From the NCBI RefSeq assembly GCF_000177195.2, contig NC_015953.1:744001-808000 (forward strand): a DNA stretch of 64,000 bases, in the 5' to 3' direction. Both the position numbers and the translations under genes were made by a program. How positions within the stretch are numbered: position 1 is the stretch's first letter; each line of letters starts with the position of its first letter. Positions 24,728 through 34,042 of the stretch are shown piece after piece. The notes beneath the pieces were generated by a model that was not told where the DNA came from, made no database searches, and saw only the letters and a list, made by a program, of their open reading frames with translations. Origin of the DNA: Streptomyces sp. SirexAA-E. GTDB taxonomy: Bacteria > Actinomycetota > Actinomycetes > Streptomycetales > Streptomycetaceae.

Positions 24728-26107
24728 ATGACCCGATCCGTACAGGCTTTGGCCTACTCACGCGCGTCCGCACTGGAAACCTCGCAGGCCGGGGGGCAGT
24801 TGCTCGGTCTGGAGACCTCCGGCGGCCTCACCCCGCGCGGCGCCGAGGCGCACCCGCGGTTCTTCACCGGTTTCCTCACCTCGCCGAGGATCGCCGCACG
24901 CGGCCTCCTGGCCGTCGCGGACGTGGCGTCCACACGCTACTACCGGCGGACCCTCCTCTCGTCCCTGGACCCGGTGGTGACGGGCAACGGCGACCGGCTG
25001 CGCTTCGAGTCGTTCTCCGGCTGCTGCGGGGTGTACGCGCGCCTGGACGTGCTGCGCGACGGGCTCGACGGCGCGGAGACCGGCCACGGTACGACCAACG
25101 TGGATGTCAACCAGCCGTTGCGGGAGGCGCTCTCCCGGATAACGGCGGACGATCCGCTGCATCTGCGGGTGGGACCCGGCGAGATGGCGGTGACCACGAC
25201 GGACGGCCCGGTGGTGGAGAAGAAGGTGCCGCTGCCGGACCGCTGGCTGCGCGGTTTCGCCGAGGCGCAGGTGGTGTCGGCCGGCTTCGATCTGCGTGCG
25301 GAGCTCCCGGCGGCCGAGGCGGTGCGCTTCCTGCGTTCGCTGCCGCGCACGTCGGCCAACGCGTCGCGGGGCGCGCGGTGGGTGGTGCCCGTCGGGAACA
25401 CCCTGCGGCCGACGACCCGACCGGTGGCGGGTGCGGTGTGCCTGCCGGGACCGGAGCGGCTGGCCGCCCTCCAGCGGGTGCTGCGCCACGCCACGGCCCT
25501 GCGGGTCTACGGGCCGGTGGTGGCCGGCACGGCCGCCGCCGCGAGCGCCTGGGAGGTGGTGCTGCCGGGAATGCGGCTCACGCTGACCCTGTCACCGGAG
25601 GCGGCCCGCGGATTCTCGGGTGAGGGCGGCGTCCTGGAGGCACTGGCCACGGACGACGCGGAGGCGGATGCCGAGCTGGTCTCGGTCCTGCTGGCGTGGG
25701 AACCCCGGATCGAGCCCGCCGACCTCGCGGAGCGGGCCGGCCTGTCCGTGGAGCGGGTGCGCGCGGCGCTCACCCGGCTGGGGACCGCCGGGCGCGTGGG
25801 CTACGACCTCGCGGACGCCGCCTACTTCCACCGGGAGCTGCCCTACGACGCGCACCGCGCCGAGCGGCACAACCCCCGTCTGGTCGCGGCACGGGAGCTG
25901 GCCGCCTCGGGGGCTGTCGCCCTCGACGGTGCTCTGGCGGCCGTCGCCTCCGCTGACCGCCGCTACCAGGTACGGGAGGCGGACGGGGTGCTCAGCTGCA
26001 CCTGCCGGTGGTGGGCGGACCACCGGGGACGCCGGGGCCCGTGCAAACACGCGCTCGCGGTCCGGATGGTCCGCCGCGGCGCCGCGGTCGCCGGAGGGTC
26101 CCGATGA
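24728..26107 (+). CDS. SWIM zinc-finger domain protein
   Basis: A 459-residue protein with a C-terminal SWIM motif, C-x-C-x(n)-C-x-H, in SCTCRWWADHRGRRGPCKHALAV (first Cys about 424). SWIM fingers bind DNA or proteins. The first ~400 residues have no domain I can name beyond recurrent helical segments. The start at 24728 is preferred because the leaderless -10 box TACGGT ends 7 bases before it. The stop overlaps the next gene's start (ATGA), so the two proteins are made together. The damage-type promoter suggests a role in the response to DNA damage. Confidence 0.85.
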   Translation: MTRSVQALAYSRASALETSQAGGQLLGLETSGGLTPRGAEAHPRFFTGFLTSPRIAARGLLAVADVASTRYYRRTLLSSLDPVVTGNGDRLRFESFSGCCGVYARLDVLRDGLDGAETGHGTTNVDVNQPLREALSRITADDPLHLRVGPGEMAVTTTDGPVVEKKVPLPDRWLRGFAEAQVVSAGFDLRAELPAAEAVRFLRSLPRTSANASRGARWVVPVGNTLRPTTRPVAGAVCLPGPERLAALQRVLRHATALRVYGPVVAGTAAAASAWEVVLPGMRLTLTLSPEAARGFSGEGGVLEALATDDAEADAELVSVLLAWEPRIEPADLAERAGLSVERVRAALTRLGTAGRVGYDLADAAYFHRELPYDAHRAERHNPRLVAARELAASGAVALDGALAAVASADRRYQVREADGVLSCTCRWWADHRGRRGPCKHALAVRMVRRGAAVAGGSR

Positions 26108-28818
26108 ACGAGCTGCTCACCGCCGTACGGGACGGACGCACGCGGGATGCGGCGCTGCTGGTGGCCGGCCTGGACCGGGCCGGGCGCAAGGAGGCGCTGG
26201 CCGGGCTGAAGCTCCTGCGCAAGGAGGCGCGCGGCTGGGACTGGCGCGAGCGGACCAAGGTGCGGCACCCGCTGCTGGTGGCGGGCGCCGGCTGCCACAC
26301 AGGCGCCGCCGCCTGCGCCGCCTGGATCGGTGGCCAGGACCTGCGGGACTGGTCGGGCATACCGCACAAGCTGCTGCTGAAGGTGCTGGCCGACCGGGAC
26401 CCCGTCTGGCTCGGCGATCTGTCCCACCGGCTCGCGGCGCGCCCGACGGCCACCTCCGGCACGGACTTCCAGCTCGTCCAGGAGCTGGCGCGCATCGCCC
26501 GGTGTCCTCTCCCGGTGACGGCGAGCGTCGTCGAGGCGTGGGTGGCCTCGGTCAACACCGTCCGCCTGCACGACAGGAAGCACCAGACCCTGATCGGCGT
26601 CCTGCGGGAGGAGGCGGATCTCGGCGTCCTGGCACCGAGGCTGTTCGACGGCATCGAGCCCCCCTCCGGCCTGTACTGGTACGACCACGGTGACGCGGTG
26701 GGTGCCGACGGGTGGCCGACGGTGCTCGCGACGCTGGCCGGCGAAGGCCTGGTGGAGCGCGGAGCACTGATCGACGGTGCTGTGAACCGGTTGCTGCGTG
26801 GGGGCAGACCCGGCGACCTGCGGTTCTCGCTGGCCGTGGTGCGGGCGCTGGAGCTGACCGCGGACGAGGAGGCCGAGCGGGTTCCCGACTGGATCGCCAT
26901 GGCGGCGGACGGCGTAGCTCCGGTCGCGGGTCACGCGCAGGGCGTGCTCACCCGGCTGGACACCCTGGGCAGGCTGACCACGTCCGACCTCGCCGACGTC
27001 TCGGCCTCGATCCTGTTCCGTACGGAGAAGAAGCTCGTACGGGCCCAACTCGTCCTGCTGGGCAAGGTGCTGCGTCGTGACCCGGCGAGCGTCGAACCAC
27101 TGCTCCCCGTGGTCGCCGAGGCGTTCGGCCACGAGGACATGGACATCCGGGAGCGCGCGCTCAAGCTGACGGCCCGCCACCTGACCACGGCACCGGCATC
27201 GTTGATCGAGGAGCTCGCGCCCGCCGCCGCGCAGCTGGGCCCGATGCACCGGGAGCTGGCGCGGGAGCTGTTCGGCGATCTGCTGGACGACGAGCGGCAG
27301 GCACCGCCGTACGAAGAGGCACTGCCGCCCGTCCCGGCCCTCCGCCCCCTCGGTGCCGCCGTCGCCACGGTGTCGGAGCTGGTGGAGGAGGTGGCCGCCC
27401 TGGTCAAGACGGGCAGCCTGGAGACCACGCCCTTCGAGCGGGCGCTCGACGGTCTGATCCGCCACAGCCGGTCCGACCGTACGGCCCTGACCGAAGCCCT
27501 CCGTGACGCGCTCGCCGGCCAGTGGTGGCTGGAGGACCAGCCGCGGAGCCAGGTCGACCGCTGGTTCACCACCTCGAGCCCCCGGGGGCTCGACATCGTC
27601 GCGGCCGCTCTGCTCGGCCGCGTCTCGGCCGATGCCGTCAAGGACGGCCGTGCCCGCCGGACGGCCACCGGCAGATGCGCCCACGCCGCACTGGACGGTG
27701 TGCTGTACGCCCGTCTGTGGGAGGCGGCGTCCTTGGTGCGGGCGGATCGCCGAGCGCATCCGGTGCCGTTCCTGCTGGCGACGCCGACCTGGCACACCGG
27801 GGCGCTGGACGCCGCGGAGCTGGTGGAGCGGCTGCGGACCTACCGGGATCTCGGCGCCTTGCCGGGGCCCGTCGACTTCGGGCAGGCGTTGCTGCGCGTG
27901 AACCGGTCCGGCGCGGACCACGTCGCCGAGGAAGCGGCCCTGCTCGGTACGGCGGAGGGTGACCGGCTGGCCACCTGGCTGCGCACGGCCGGGCCGGTGG
28001 CCCCTGTGCTGCCCCACGGCCTGGACAGCGACCGCCCCACCCGGGGCGACCGGCACGGGCGGGGCGCCCCGGGGGCCCGCCGGGTGCTGCTCCCCACCGC
28101 CGAGGGCAGCGTGACGGCGGCGGAGTTCCCGCGCGCCTTCCACTGGCTCGGCCACGCGCGTCACGCGCACGGGGACCTGTGCCATCACGAGTTCTCGGCC
28201 CGTTCGGAGCACTGGCTGGCGGCCCTGCCGCAGGACCCCGACTCCGTGGCCGCCTGGATGACGCCCACTCTCATGTACGGGGCGGAGGAGGGGATGCGCG
28301 GCAGTGCGTGGTTCCTGCCGAGGCTCGTGGAGGCCCGCGACGGATCCGCCGAAGGGCGCCCGGCGGGGGAGGCCACACATCTGGCACTGGCGTACGGACT
28401 GGGCGCCCGGCATCCGGAGGACCGGCTGTCGGCGGTCGACGCACTGCTCCTGCTCGCGGCACAGGGCCGTCTCGATCCGGCTCTGCTCGGCCGGGAGCTG
28501 GCGATACTCGTCGACCACCAGCTGCTGAAGATCAACCGGCTGGCGGACTCGGCCCGTACCGCCGCCTCGACGGGTGCGTACCGGACGGTGCTGGCGGTGC
28601 TGTCGTCGGTACTGCCGACGCTCCTGGCCCACGAGCCGGCGCCGCGCGGACTCGGTGAGATCCTCGCGGTCGCGGCCGAATGCGCGGAACGCTGCGGTCC
28701 GGTGGCGGACGAGCCGGCAGCCGGGCTCGCCGCCGCGGCGGGACGTGGCGGCACCTCGCAGCTGGTCCGGCAGGCCGGCCGTCTGCTGGCGGCGTGGGGA
28801 GGGGCTCCGGGGAGGTGA
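26104..28818 (+). CDS. Large DUF6493-family protein
   Basis: A 904-residue soluble protein, translationally coupled to the SWIM gene. It is built largely from short amphipathic helices (for example LIDGAVNRLLRGGRPGDLRFSL, LVRAQLVLLGKVLRR) that look like HEAT/ARM-type solenoid repeats, with a more globular C-terminal half. The family assignment comes from length, repeats and SWIM partner; no catalytic motif is visible. In related bacterial loci SWIM proteins travel with helical-repeat proteins and MoxR/VWA proteins, but no MoxR or VWA gene is seen in this window. Confidence 0.8.
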   Translation: MNELLTAVRDGRTRDAALLVAGLDRAGRKEALAGLKLLRKEARGWDWRERTKVRHPLLVAGAGCHTGAAACAAWIGGQDLRDWSGIPHKLLLKVLADRDPVWLGDLSHRLAARPTATSGTDFQLVQELARIARCPLPVTASVVEAWVASVNTVRLHDRKHQTLIGVLREEADLGVLAPRLFDGIEPPSGLYWYDHGDAVGADGWPTVLATLAGEGLVERGALIDGAVNRLLRGGRPGDLRFSLAVVRALELTADEEAERVPDWIAMAADGVAPVAGHAQGVLTRLDTLGRLTTSDLADVSASILFRTEKKLVRAQLVLLGKVLRRDPASVEPLLPVVAEAFGHEDMDIRERALKLTARHLTTAPASLIEELAPAAAQLGPMHRELARELFGDLLDDERQAPPYEEALPPVPALRPLGAAVATVSELVEEVAALVKTGSLETTPFERALDGLIRHSRSDRTALTEALRDALAGQWWLEDQPRSQVDRWFTTSSPRGLDIVAAALLGRVSADAVKDGRARRTATGRCAHAALDGVLYARLWEAASLVRADRRAHPVPFLLATPTWHTGALDAAELVERLRTYRDLGALPGPVDFGQALLRVNRSGADHVAEEAALLGTAEGDRLATWLRTAGPVAPVLPHGLDSDRPTRGDRHGRGAPGARRVLLPTAEGSVTAAEFPRAFHWLGHARHAHGDLCHHEFSARSEHWLAALPQDPDSVAAWMTPTLMYGAEEGMRGSAWFLPRLVEARDGSAEGRPAGEATHLALAYGLGARHPEDRLSAVDALLLLAAQGRLDPALLGRELAILVDHQLLKINRLADSARTAASTGAYRTVLAVLSSVLPTLLAHEPAPRGLGEILAVAAECAERCGPVADEPAAGLAAAAGRGGTSQLVRQAGRLLAAWGGAPGR

Positions 28819-28833
28819 CCGGACGGGCGGAGG

Positions 28834-28853
28834 TGCCCGGCACCCGCCGGGCA
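28834..28853 (+). terminator. Terminator hairpin after the SWIM/DUF6493 operon
   Basis: TGCCCGGC (28834-28841) and GCCGGGCA (28846-28853) are perfect arms around a 4-base loop, 15 bp after the DUF6493 stop and followed by an A-rich stretch. It isolates the two-gene operon from the next gene. Confidence 0.6.
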
Positions 28854-28987
28854 AACCGACAGGAAAGGCGGATGCCGGAAGCAGCGGACGAAGGGCGGAA
28901 GGTGTTGATAGGCGACCAGATCCACACGTAACCCATCAGTCACAATGCGTTCGTGATCAGGCAACACCGTTCGGTCACAGTGAGGAC

Positions 28988-30379
28988 ATGACTGATGTGA
29001 CATCCGCGAAGAATGCCCGTCGCCCCCACCACTGGCGGCGGGACGTGATCGAGCTGGCCGCGCTCTTCACGGCGGTCGCCGTGGCCGACGCGATCGCGAA
29101 TCTGATCGGGCACCAGCCGGACGGGCCGTATCTGCTCATCGCCGCGGCGGTGGCGCTGGTCGCCACCGCCGCGTTCCACACATGGTGGGCACGAAGGCAC
29201 AGCCACGCACCGCCGCCCGATGCCGACGGCCCCGGCGAGACGGCGGGACCGGCCGGGGCGCCCGAGCAGGCCGTCGAGACGGTGCTGTGGCGGATGCGGA
29301 CGACGGTGCGGGACGCCCCCGGGGCCCTGGCGGCGCTCTGCACCGTCCTCGCCCGGCACCGGATCGACATCCTCACCCTGCAGACCCACCCGCTGGCGCA
29401 GGGCACCGTGGACGAGTTCCTGCTGCGCGTGCCGGAGTCCCTGCCGGCCCAGCACCTCCGCCGGGAGATCTCGGCAGCCGGCGGGACCTCCACCTGGATC
29501 GAGCGCGCCGACGCGCACGACCTGGTGGACACCCCGACCCGGGTGCTCGGTCTCGCCACCCGGACGGCACTGGACGCGGCGGAACTCCCCCTCGCGCTCA
29601 GGCAGCTGCTGGGCCGGTGCACCATCCACTCGGTGCCCGCGCTGACGGTCTCCGGACGCCCCACCGGTGCGAGCGCCCCGGTGGAAGGCGTCCTGGAGGA
29701 CACCGTGATGAAGCTGCGGGACCCCTCGGGCGGAGTCATCACGGTCGAGCGCCCGTATCTTCCGTTCACGCCCACCGAGTTCGCCCGCGCCCGGGCCCTG
29801 GTCGAGCTCGACGCCCGGCTCGGCCCCCGGGTACCGCGCAGTGAGGACGTGCTCACCCTCCCGGAGGGCAACGAGATCACGGTACGGCGTGCTGACGGCG
29901 AGGACCTGGCCGCAGCGCGGGCCATGCACGACCGCTGCTCCGAGCGGACGCTCGGCCTGCGCTACCACGGACCGGTGCGGGACGCGGACCGCTATCTGGA
30001 CCACCTGCTGAACCCGCGGTTCGGCCGCACGCTCACCGTGCAGACCGCGTCGGGCCGGCTCGTCGCCCTCGGCCACCTGCTCTGGGACGGTGACGAGACC
30101 GAGGTCGCCCTGCTGGTGGAGGACGACTGGCAGCGCCGGGGCATCGGCTCGGAGCTCCTAGGCCGGCTGGTGGCCATGGCGGCCGAGGCGGGCTGCGAGA
30201 GCGTGTACGCCGTGACGCAGGCGCACAACACGGGGATGGTCGCGGCCATGCGCGCGCTCTCGCTGCCCCTCGACTACCAGATCGAGGAAGGCACCCTGGT
30301 CATCACCGCCCGGCTCACCGCCTCCCCTGCCCAGCCGCATGCGGCACAGGAGCAGGAGCGGCCCCGGCTCCGCGGCTGA
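28988..30379 (+). CDS. ACT-domain GNAT acetyltransferase with membrane anchor
   Basis: A 463-residue protein with two hydrophobic helices (about 21-40 and 48-65), an ACT-like domain (about 93-160; VRDAPGALAALCTVLARHRIDILTL) and a C-terminal GNAT domain (about 305-450) with the acetyl-CoA loop QRRGIGSELL. This combination suggests an acetyltransferase controlled by amino-acid binding and held at the membrane. The acceptor is unknown. The ATG at 28988 starts MTDVTSAKNARR; the upstream extension lies inside DUF6493 in another frame. Its 3' end overlaps the converging next gene by 65 bp. Confidence 0.85.
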   Translation: MTDVTSAKNARRPHHWRRDVIELAALFTAVAVADAIANLIGHQPDGPYLLIAAAVALVATAAFHTWWARRHSHAPPPDADGPGETAGPAGAPEQAVETVLWRMRTTVRDAPGALAALCTVLARHRIDILTLQTHPLAQGTVDEFLLRVPESLPAQHLRREISAAGGTSTWIERADAHDLVDTPTRVLGLATRTALDAAELPLALRQLLGRCTIHSVPALTVSGRPTGASAPVEGVLEDTVMKLRDPSGGVITVERPYLPFTPTEFARARALVELDARLGPRVPRSEDVLTLPEGNEITVRRADGEDLAAARAMHDRCSERTLGLRYHGPVRDADRYLDHLLNPRFGRTLTVQTASGRLVALGHLLWDGDETEVALLVEDDWQRRGIGSELLGRLVAMAAEAGCESVYAVTQAHNTGMVAAMRALSLPLDYQIEEGTLVITARLTASPAQPHAAQEQERPRLRG

Positions 30380-31529
30380 GCGCCTGGCACAGGTCGGCCC
30401 AGATGTCCTCGACGTCCTCCAGGCCGACCGACATCCGCAGCAGCCGGTCGCCGACGCCCGCCGCGCGCCGGTCTCCCTCGTCCACGATGCGGTGGCTGAT
30501 GGAGGCCGGGTGCTGGATGAGGGTGTCCACGCTGCCGAGGCTCACCGCCGGGGTGATCAGGCCGACCCCCGCGATCACCCGGTGCGGGTCTCCGTACACC
30601 TCGAAGGAGACCATCGCCCCGCCCAGCGCGGGGTAGTGCACCCGTGAGACGCGAGGGTCGGCCGTGAGCCTGCGGGCGAGTTCGGCGGCAGAGGCCGACG
30701 CCGCCCGGACCCGCACGGCGAGCGTGGACAGGCCGCGCAGCAGCAGATAGCCGGCCAGCGGGTGCAGCACCCCGCCGGTGGCGAACCGCATCTGCCGAAG
30801 CGTCGCCGCGAACTCCTCGTCGCAGGCGACGACCCCGCCCATCACGTCCCCGTGCCCGCCGAGGTACTTGGTCGCGCTGTGCAGCACGATCCTGGCCCCG
30901 TGTTCGACGGGCCGTTGGAGCACGGGCGTGGCGAAGGTGTTGTCGACGAGCAGCGGTACGGTCCCGCAGGAGTGCGCCACCGCCCGGATGTCGATCTCGG
31001 CGAGGGTGGGATTGGCCGGTGTCTCGACCATCACCAGCCCGGTGTCGGGGCGGATGGCGTCGGCGATGCCGGCCGGGTCCGTCCAGGTCACCTCGGTGCC
31101 GAGCAGACCGGAGCCGAGCAGGTGGTCGCTGCAGCCGTAGAGCGGGCGTACCGCGACCACGTGCCTGAGCCCGGCGCTCGCGCGGGCCAGCAGCACCGCC
31201 GAGAGGGCGGCCATCCCGCTGGCGAAGGCGACCGCGCTCCCTGTCCCCTCCAGCGTGGCCAGCGCCTTCTCGAAGCGGGCCGTCGTGGGGTTGTCCAGAC
31301 GGGCGTAGACGGGCGGGCCGTCCGGTTGCGCACCGGTGGCGGCGAAGGCGTCGATGCGTTCGGCCTCGGCCCGGGAGTCGTACGAGGGATAGGTGGTGGA
31401 CAGGTCGATCGGCGCGGCGTGCAGTCCGAGAGAGGCGAGGTCGTCGCGTCCGGCGTGCACGGCTTCGGTGGCGAGCGCCCTGGACCGGTCAGGTGCAGGG
31501 GAGGTCAGCGAGGTGGCTTCGGCGTCCAT
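30315..31529 (-). CDS. Trans-sulfuration-type PLP enzyme (cystathionine gamma-synthase / methionine gamma-lyase family)
   Basis: A 404-residue Cys/Met-metabolism PLP enzyme: YARLDNPTT (75-83), FASGMAA (102-108), VDNTFATP (195-202) and the PLP lysine 221 in LHSATKYLGGHGD. The ATG at 31529 gives normal family length; the longer reading crosses the divergent Lrp promoter. The divergent Lrp/AsnC gene 59 bp away is its probable regulator, which favours a catabolic gamma-lyase over a biosynthetic enzyme, but sequence alone does not decide this. Confidence 0.9.
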   Translation of the reverse strand: MDAEATSLTSPAPDRSRALATEAVHAGRDDLASLGLHAAPIDLSTTYPSYDSRAEAERIDAFAATGAQPDGPPVYARLDNPTTARFEKALATLEGTGSAVAFASGMAALSAVLLARASAGLRHVVAVRPLYGCSDHLLGSGLLGTEVTWTDPAGIADAIRPDTGLVMVETPANPTLAEIDIRAVAHSCGTVPLLVDNTFATPVLQRPVEHGARIVLHSATKYLGGHGDVMGGVVACDEEFAATLRQMRFATGGVLHPLAGYLLLRGLSTLAVRVRAASASAAELARRLTADPRVSRVHYPALGGAMVSFEVYGDPHRVIAGVGLITPAVSLGSVDTLIQHPASISHRIVDEGDRRAAGVGDRLLRMSVGLEDVEDIWADLCQALSRGAGAAPAPVPHAAGQGRR

Positions 31530-31588
31530 GACACCACTCTGAACAACGACCGGTCCGGCGCGGGCACCCTCCGTGTAACGTTCGCCGC

Positions 31589-32140
31589 ATGCCCGAATCT
31601 GTCGCTCTGGACCCGGTGGATCTGCATATCCTGCGCCTTCTTCAGAACGATGCCCGGACGACGTACCGGGAGCTGGCGGCCGAGGTCGGTGTGGCGCCCT
31701 CCACGTGCCTGGACCGGGTGGCGCGGTTGCGCCGCTCCGGGGTGATCCTCGGGCACCAGTTGCGGCTCGATCCGGCACGGCTGGGCCGAGGCCTGGAGGC
31801 GCTGCTGCTGGTGCAGGTCCGGCCGCACCGCCGGGAGCTCATCGGCCCGTTCGTCGAGCGGATCCGTGCGCTGCCGGAATCGCGCGCCCTGTTCCACCTC
31901 ACCGGTCCGGACGACTACCTGGTGCACGTGGCGGTCTCCGGGACCGCCGGTCTGCAACGGCTGGTCCTGGACGAGTTCACCTCGCGGCGAGAGGTCGCAC
32001 GGGTGGAGACCCGGCTGATCTTCCAGCAGTGGGAGTGCGGACCCCTGCTGCCTCCCGCGCCGGACCCGCCTGTCCCGGGCCCGCGCCCCGGCCCCGCGAC
32101 GACGGGTGCGGCGGCCGCGCCGACGGAGGCGGGGCCGTGA
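31589..32140 (+). CDS. Lrp/AsnC-family transcriptional regulator
   Basis: A 183-residue regulator with a standard N-terminal helix-turn-helix (LDPVDLHILRLLQNDARTTYRELAAEVGVAPSTCLDRVARL) and a C-terminal RAM/ligand domain (LVQVRPHRRELIGPFVERI, HLTGPDDYLVHVAV). The last ~25 residues are a Pro/Ala tail. It is divergent from the trans-sulfuration-type enzyme and probably senses an amino acid such as methionine to control it. Confidence 0.93.
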   Translation: MPESVALDPVDLHILRLLQNDARTTYRELAAEVGVAPSTCLDRVARLRRSGVILGHQLRLDPARLGRGLEALLLVQVRPHRRELIGPFVERIRALPESRALFHLTGPDDYLVHVAVSGTAGLQRLVLDEFTSRREVARVETRLIFQQWECGPLLPPAPDPPVPGPRPGPATTGAAAAPTEAGP

Positions 32141-32162
32141 GCCGATGCCCGCGCACGGCCCC
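32131..32162 (+). terminator. Terminator hairpin at the Lrp gene end
   Basis: GGGGCCGTG (32131-32139) and CACGGCCCC (32154-32162) are perfect 9-bp arms; the stop codon lies at the top of the first arm. Confidence 0.45.
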
Positions 32163-32247
32163 TCGGGGAAGGGGCGGTGACGGAACTTCCGGGTTCCCGT
32201 ACCGCATACCGGTGACGCGGGAACCCTGAGCGTACGAGGATGTCTCC

Positions 32248-33936
32248 ATGTCAGATACATCGAGCAGCGCACTGCCCCGCCAGGTCGCCGACGCCTACGT
32301 CGACGCATTCATCGAACTCGACCCGATCACCGGTACCTATCTCGGTATCGCGGAAAGCTCCAGCAAGCTGCCCGATTTCTCGCCGGCGGGACAGGCCGCC
32401 CAGGCCGAGCTGATCCGCGGCACCCTGGCGGAGCTCGACGCGGCGGAGCAGGTGCCCGGCGCGGAGACCGACGCCGAGAAGCGCTGCGCACGCCTCCTCC
32501 GCGAACGGCTGACCGCCGAGCTCGCCATCCACGAGACCGACGAGGGCCTGCGGGCCGTCTCCAACATCCACTCCCCCGCGCACAGCATCCGGGAGGTCTT
32601 CACGGCGACTCCCACCGCGACGGAGGAGGACTGGGCGGCCGTCGCGGCCCGTCTCCGGGCGGTCCCCGCCTCGCTGGAGGGCTACCGCGCCTCCCTGGCG
32701 CTCGGTCTGGAGCGCAAGCTGTACGGCGGTCCCCGCCCGACCGCCACGTTCATCGAGCAGTTGGGCGTCTGGGCGTCCGGGGAGGACGGCCGGGGATTCT
32801 TCCGGGAGTTCGTGGCTCCCGGCCCGGACACGCTGCGCGCGGAACTGGACGCGGCCGCCGGAGAGGCGACGGCGGGGCTGGTGGCGTTGCGGGAGTGGAT
32901 GAGCGAGGTCTACGCCCCGGCCGTCGAGGGCGCTCCGGACACCGTGGGCCGTGAGCGGTACGCCCGCTGGTCGCGCCAGTACAACGGCACGGATCTCGAC
33001 CTGGACGAGGCCTACGCGTACGGCTGGTCCGAGTACCACCGCCTGCTGGCCGAGATGAGGACCGAGGCCGGGAAGATCCTTCCCGGCGCGGGCCCGTGGG
33101 AGGCGCTCGCCCACCTCGACGTGCACGGCAAGCACATCGAGGGCGTGGAGGAGGTACGGGAGTGGCTGCAGAGCCTGATGGACGAGGCCATCGAGGCGCT
33201 GGACGGCACCCACTTCGAACTCGCCGAGCGGGTCAGGAAGGTGGAGTCCCGGATCGCCCCGGCGGGCGGGGCCGCGGCCCCGTACTACACCGGCCCCTCG
33301 GAGGACTTCTCGCGTCCCGGCCGCACCTGGCTGCCCACCATGGGCGAGACCCGCTTCCCCGTGTACGACCTGGTCTCCACCTGGTACCACGAGGGTGTGC
33401 CCGGTCACCATCTGCAGATCGCGCAGTGGACGCACGTCGCCGACAGCCTCTCGCGCTACCAGGCGTCGATCGGTCATGTCAGCGCCAACGCCGAGGGCTG
33501 GGCGCTGTACGCGGAGCGGCTGATGGACGAGCTGGGATTCCTTCCCGACGCCGAGCGCCGGCTCGGTTACCTGGACGCGCAGATGATGCGCGCCTGCCGG
33601 GTGATCGTGGACATCGGCATGCATCTGGAGCTGGAGATCCCCGCGGACTCGCCGTTCCACCCCGGTGAGCGCTGGACCCCTGAGCTGGCCGAGGAGTTCT
33701 TCGGCAACCACAGCGGCCGGCCGGCCGACTTCGTGGAGAGCGAGCTGACCCGCTACCTGTCGATGCCCGGCCAGGCCATCGGTTACAAGCTGGGTGAGCG
33801 GGCCTGGCTGCTGGGCCGGGAGAACGCCCGCAAGGCGCACGGCGACGCGTTCGACCTGAAGGCCTGGCACATGGCGGCGCTGTCCCAGGGTTCGCTGGGG
33901 CTGGACGACCTGGTGGAAGAGCTGTCCGCGCTCTGA
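32248..33936 (+). CDS. DUF885 family protein (putative metallopeptidase)
   Basis: A 562-residue protein of the DUF885 family, related to gluzincin-type peptidases. The HEGVPGHH block (about 381-388) supplies the HExxH-like zinc-binding helix, and the distal NAEGWALYAERL block is the second conserved region. No signal peptide is present, so it is probably cytoplasmic; the substrate is unknown. It is monocistronic, with a strong terminator 10 bases after the stop. Confidence 0.9.
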   Translation: MSDTSSSALPRQVADAYVDAFIELDPITGTYLGIAESSSKLPDFSPAGQAAQAELIRGTLAELDAAEQVPGAETDAEKRCARLLRERLTAELAIHETDEGLRAVSNIHSPAHSIREVFTATPTATEEDWAAVAARLRAVPASLEGYRASLALGLERKLYGGPRPTATFIEQLGVWASGEDGRGFFREFVAPGPDTLRAELDAAAGEATAGLVALREWMSEVYAPAVEGAPDTVGRERYARWSRQYNGTDLDLDEAYAYGWSEYHRLLAEMRTEAGKILPGAGPWEALAHLDVHGKHIEGVEEVREWLQSLMDEAIEALDGTHFELAERVRKVESRIAPAGGAAAPYYTGPSEDFSRPGRTWLPTMGETRFPVYDLVSTWYHEGVPGHHLQIAQWTHVADSLSRYQASIGHVSANAEGWALYAERLMDELGFLPDAERRLGYLDAQMMRACRVIVDIGMHLELEIPADSPFHPGERWTPELAEEFFGNHSGRPADFVESELTRYLSMPGQAIGYKLGERAWLLGRENARKAHGDAFDLKAWHMAALSQGSLGLDDLVEELSAL

Positions 33937-33945
33937 TCCCGGTCC

Positions 33946-33980
33946 CGGGAGGGCCGACGCACACCGCGTCGGCCCTCCCG
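33946..33980. terminator. Strong terminator after the DUF885 gene
   Basis: CGGGAGGGCCGACGC (33946-33960) and GCGTCGGCCCTCCCG (33966-33980) are perfect 15-bp arms with a 5-base loop. This is one of the two strongest hairpins in the window. Confidence 0.75.
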
Positions 33981-34042
33981 CCCGCGCCGGGCCCCGGCCC
34001 GACGTCTCCCCCACCCCGACACGCCCCGAAGGGTGAGCCGCC

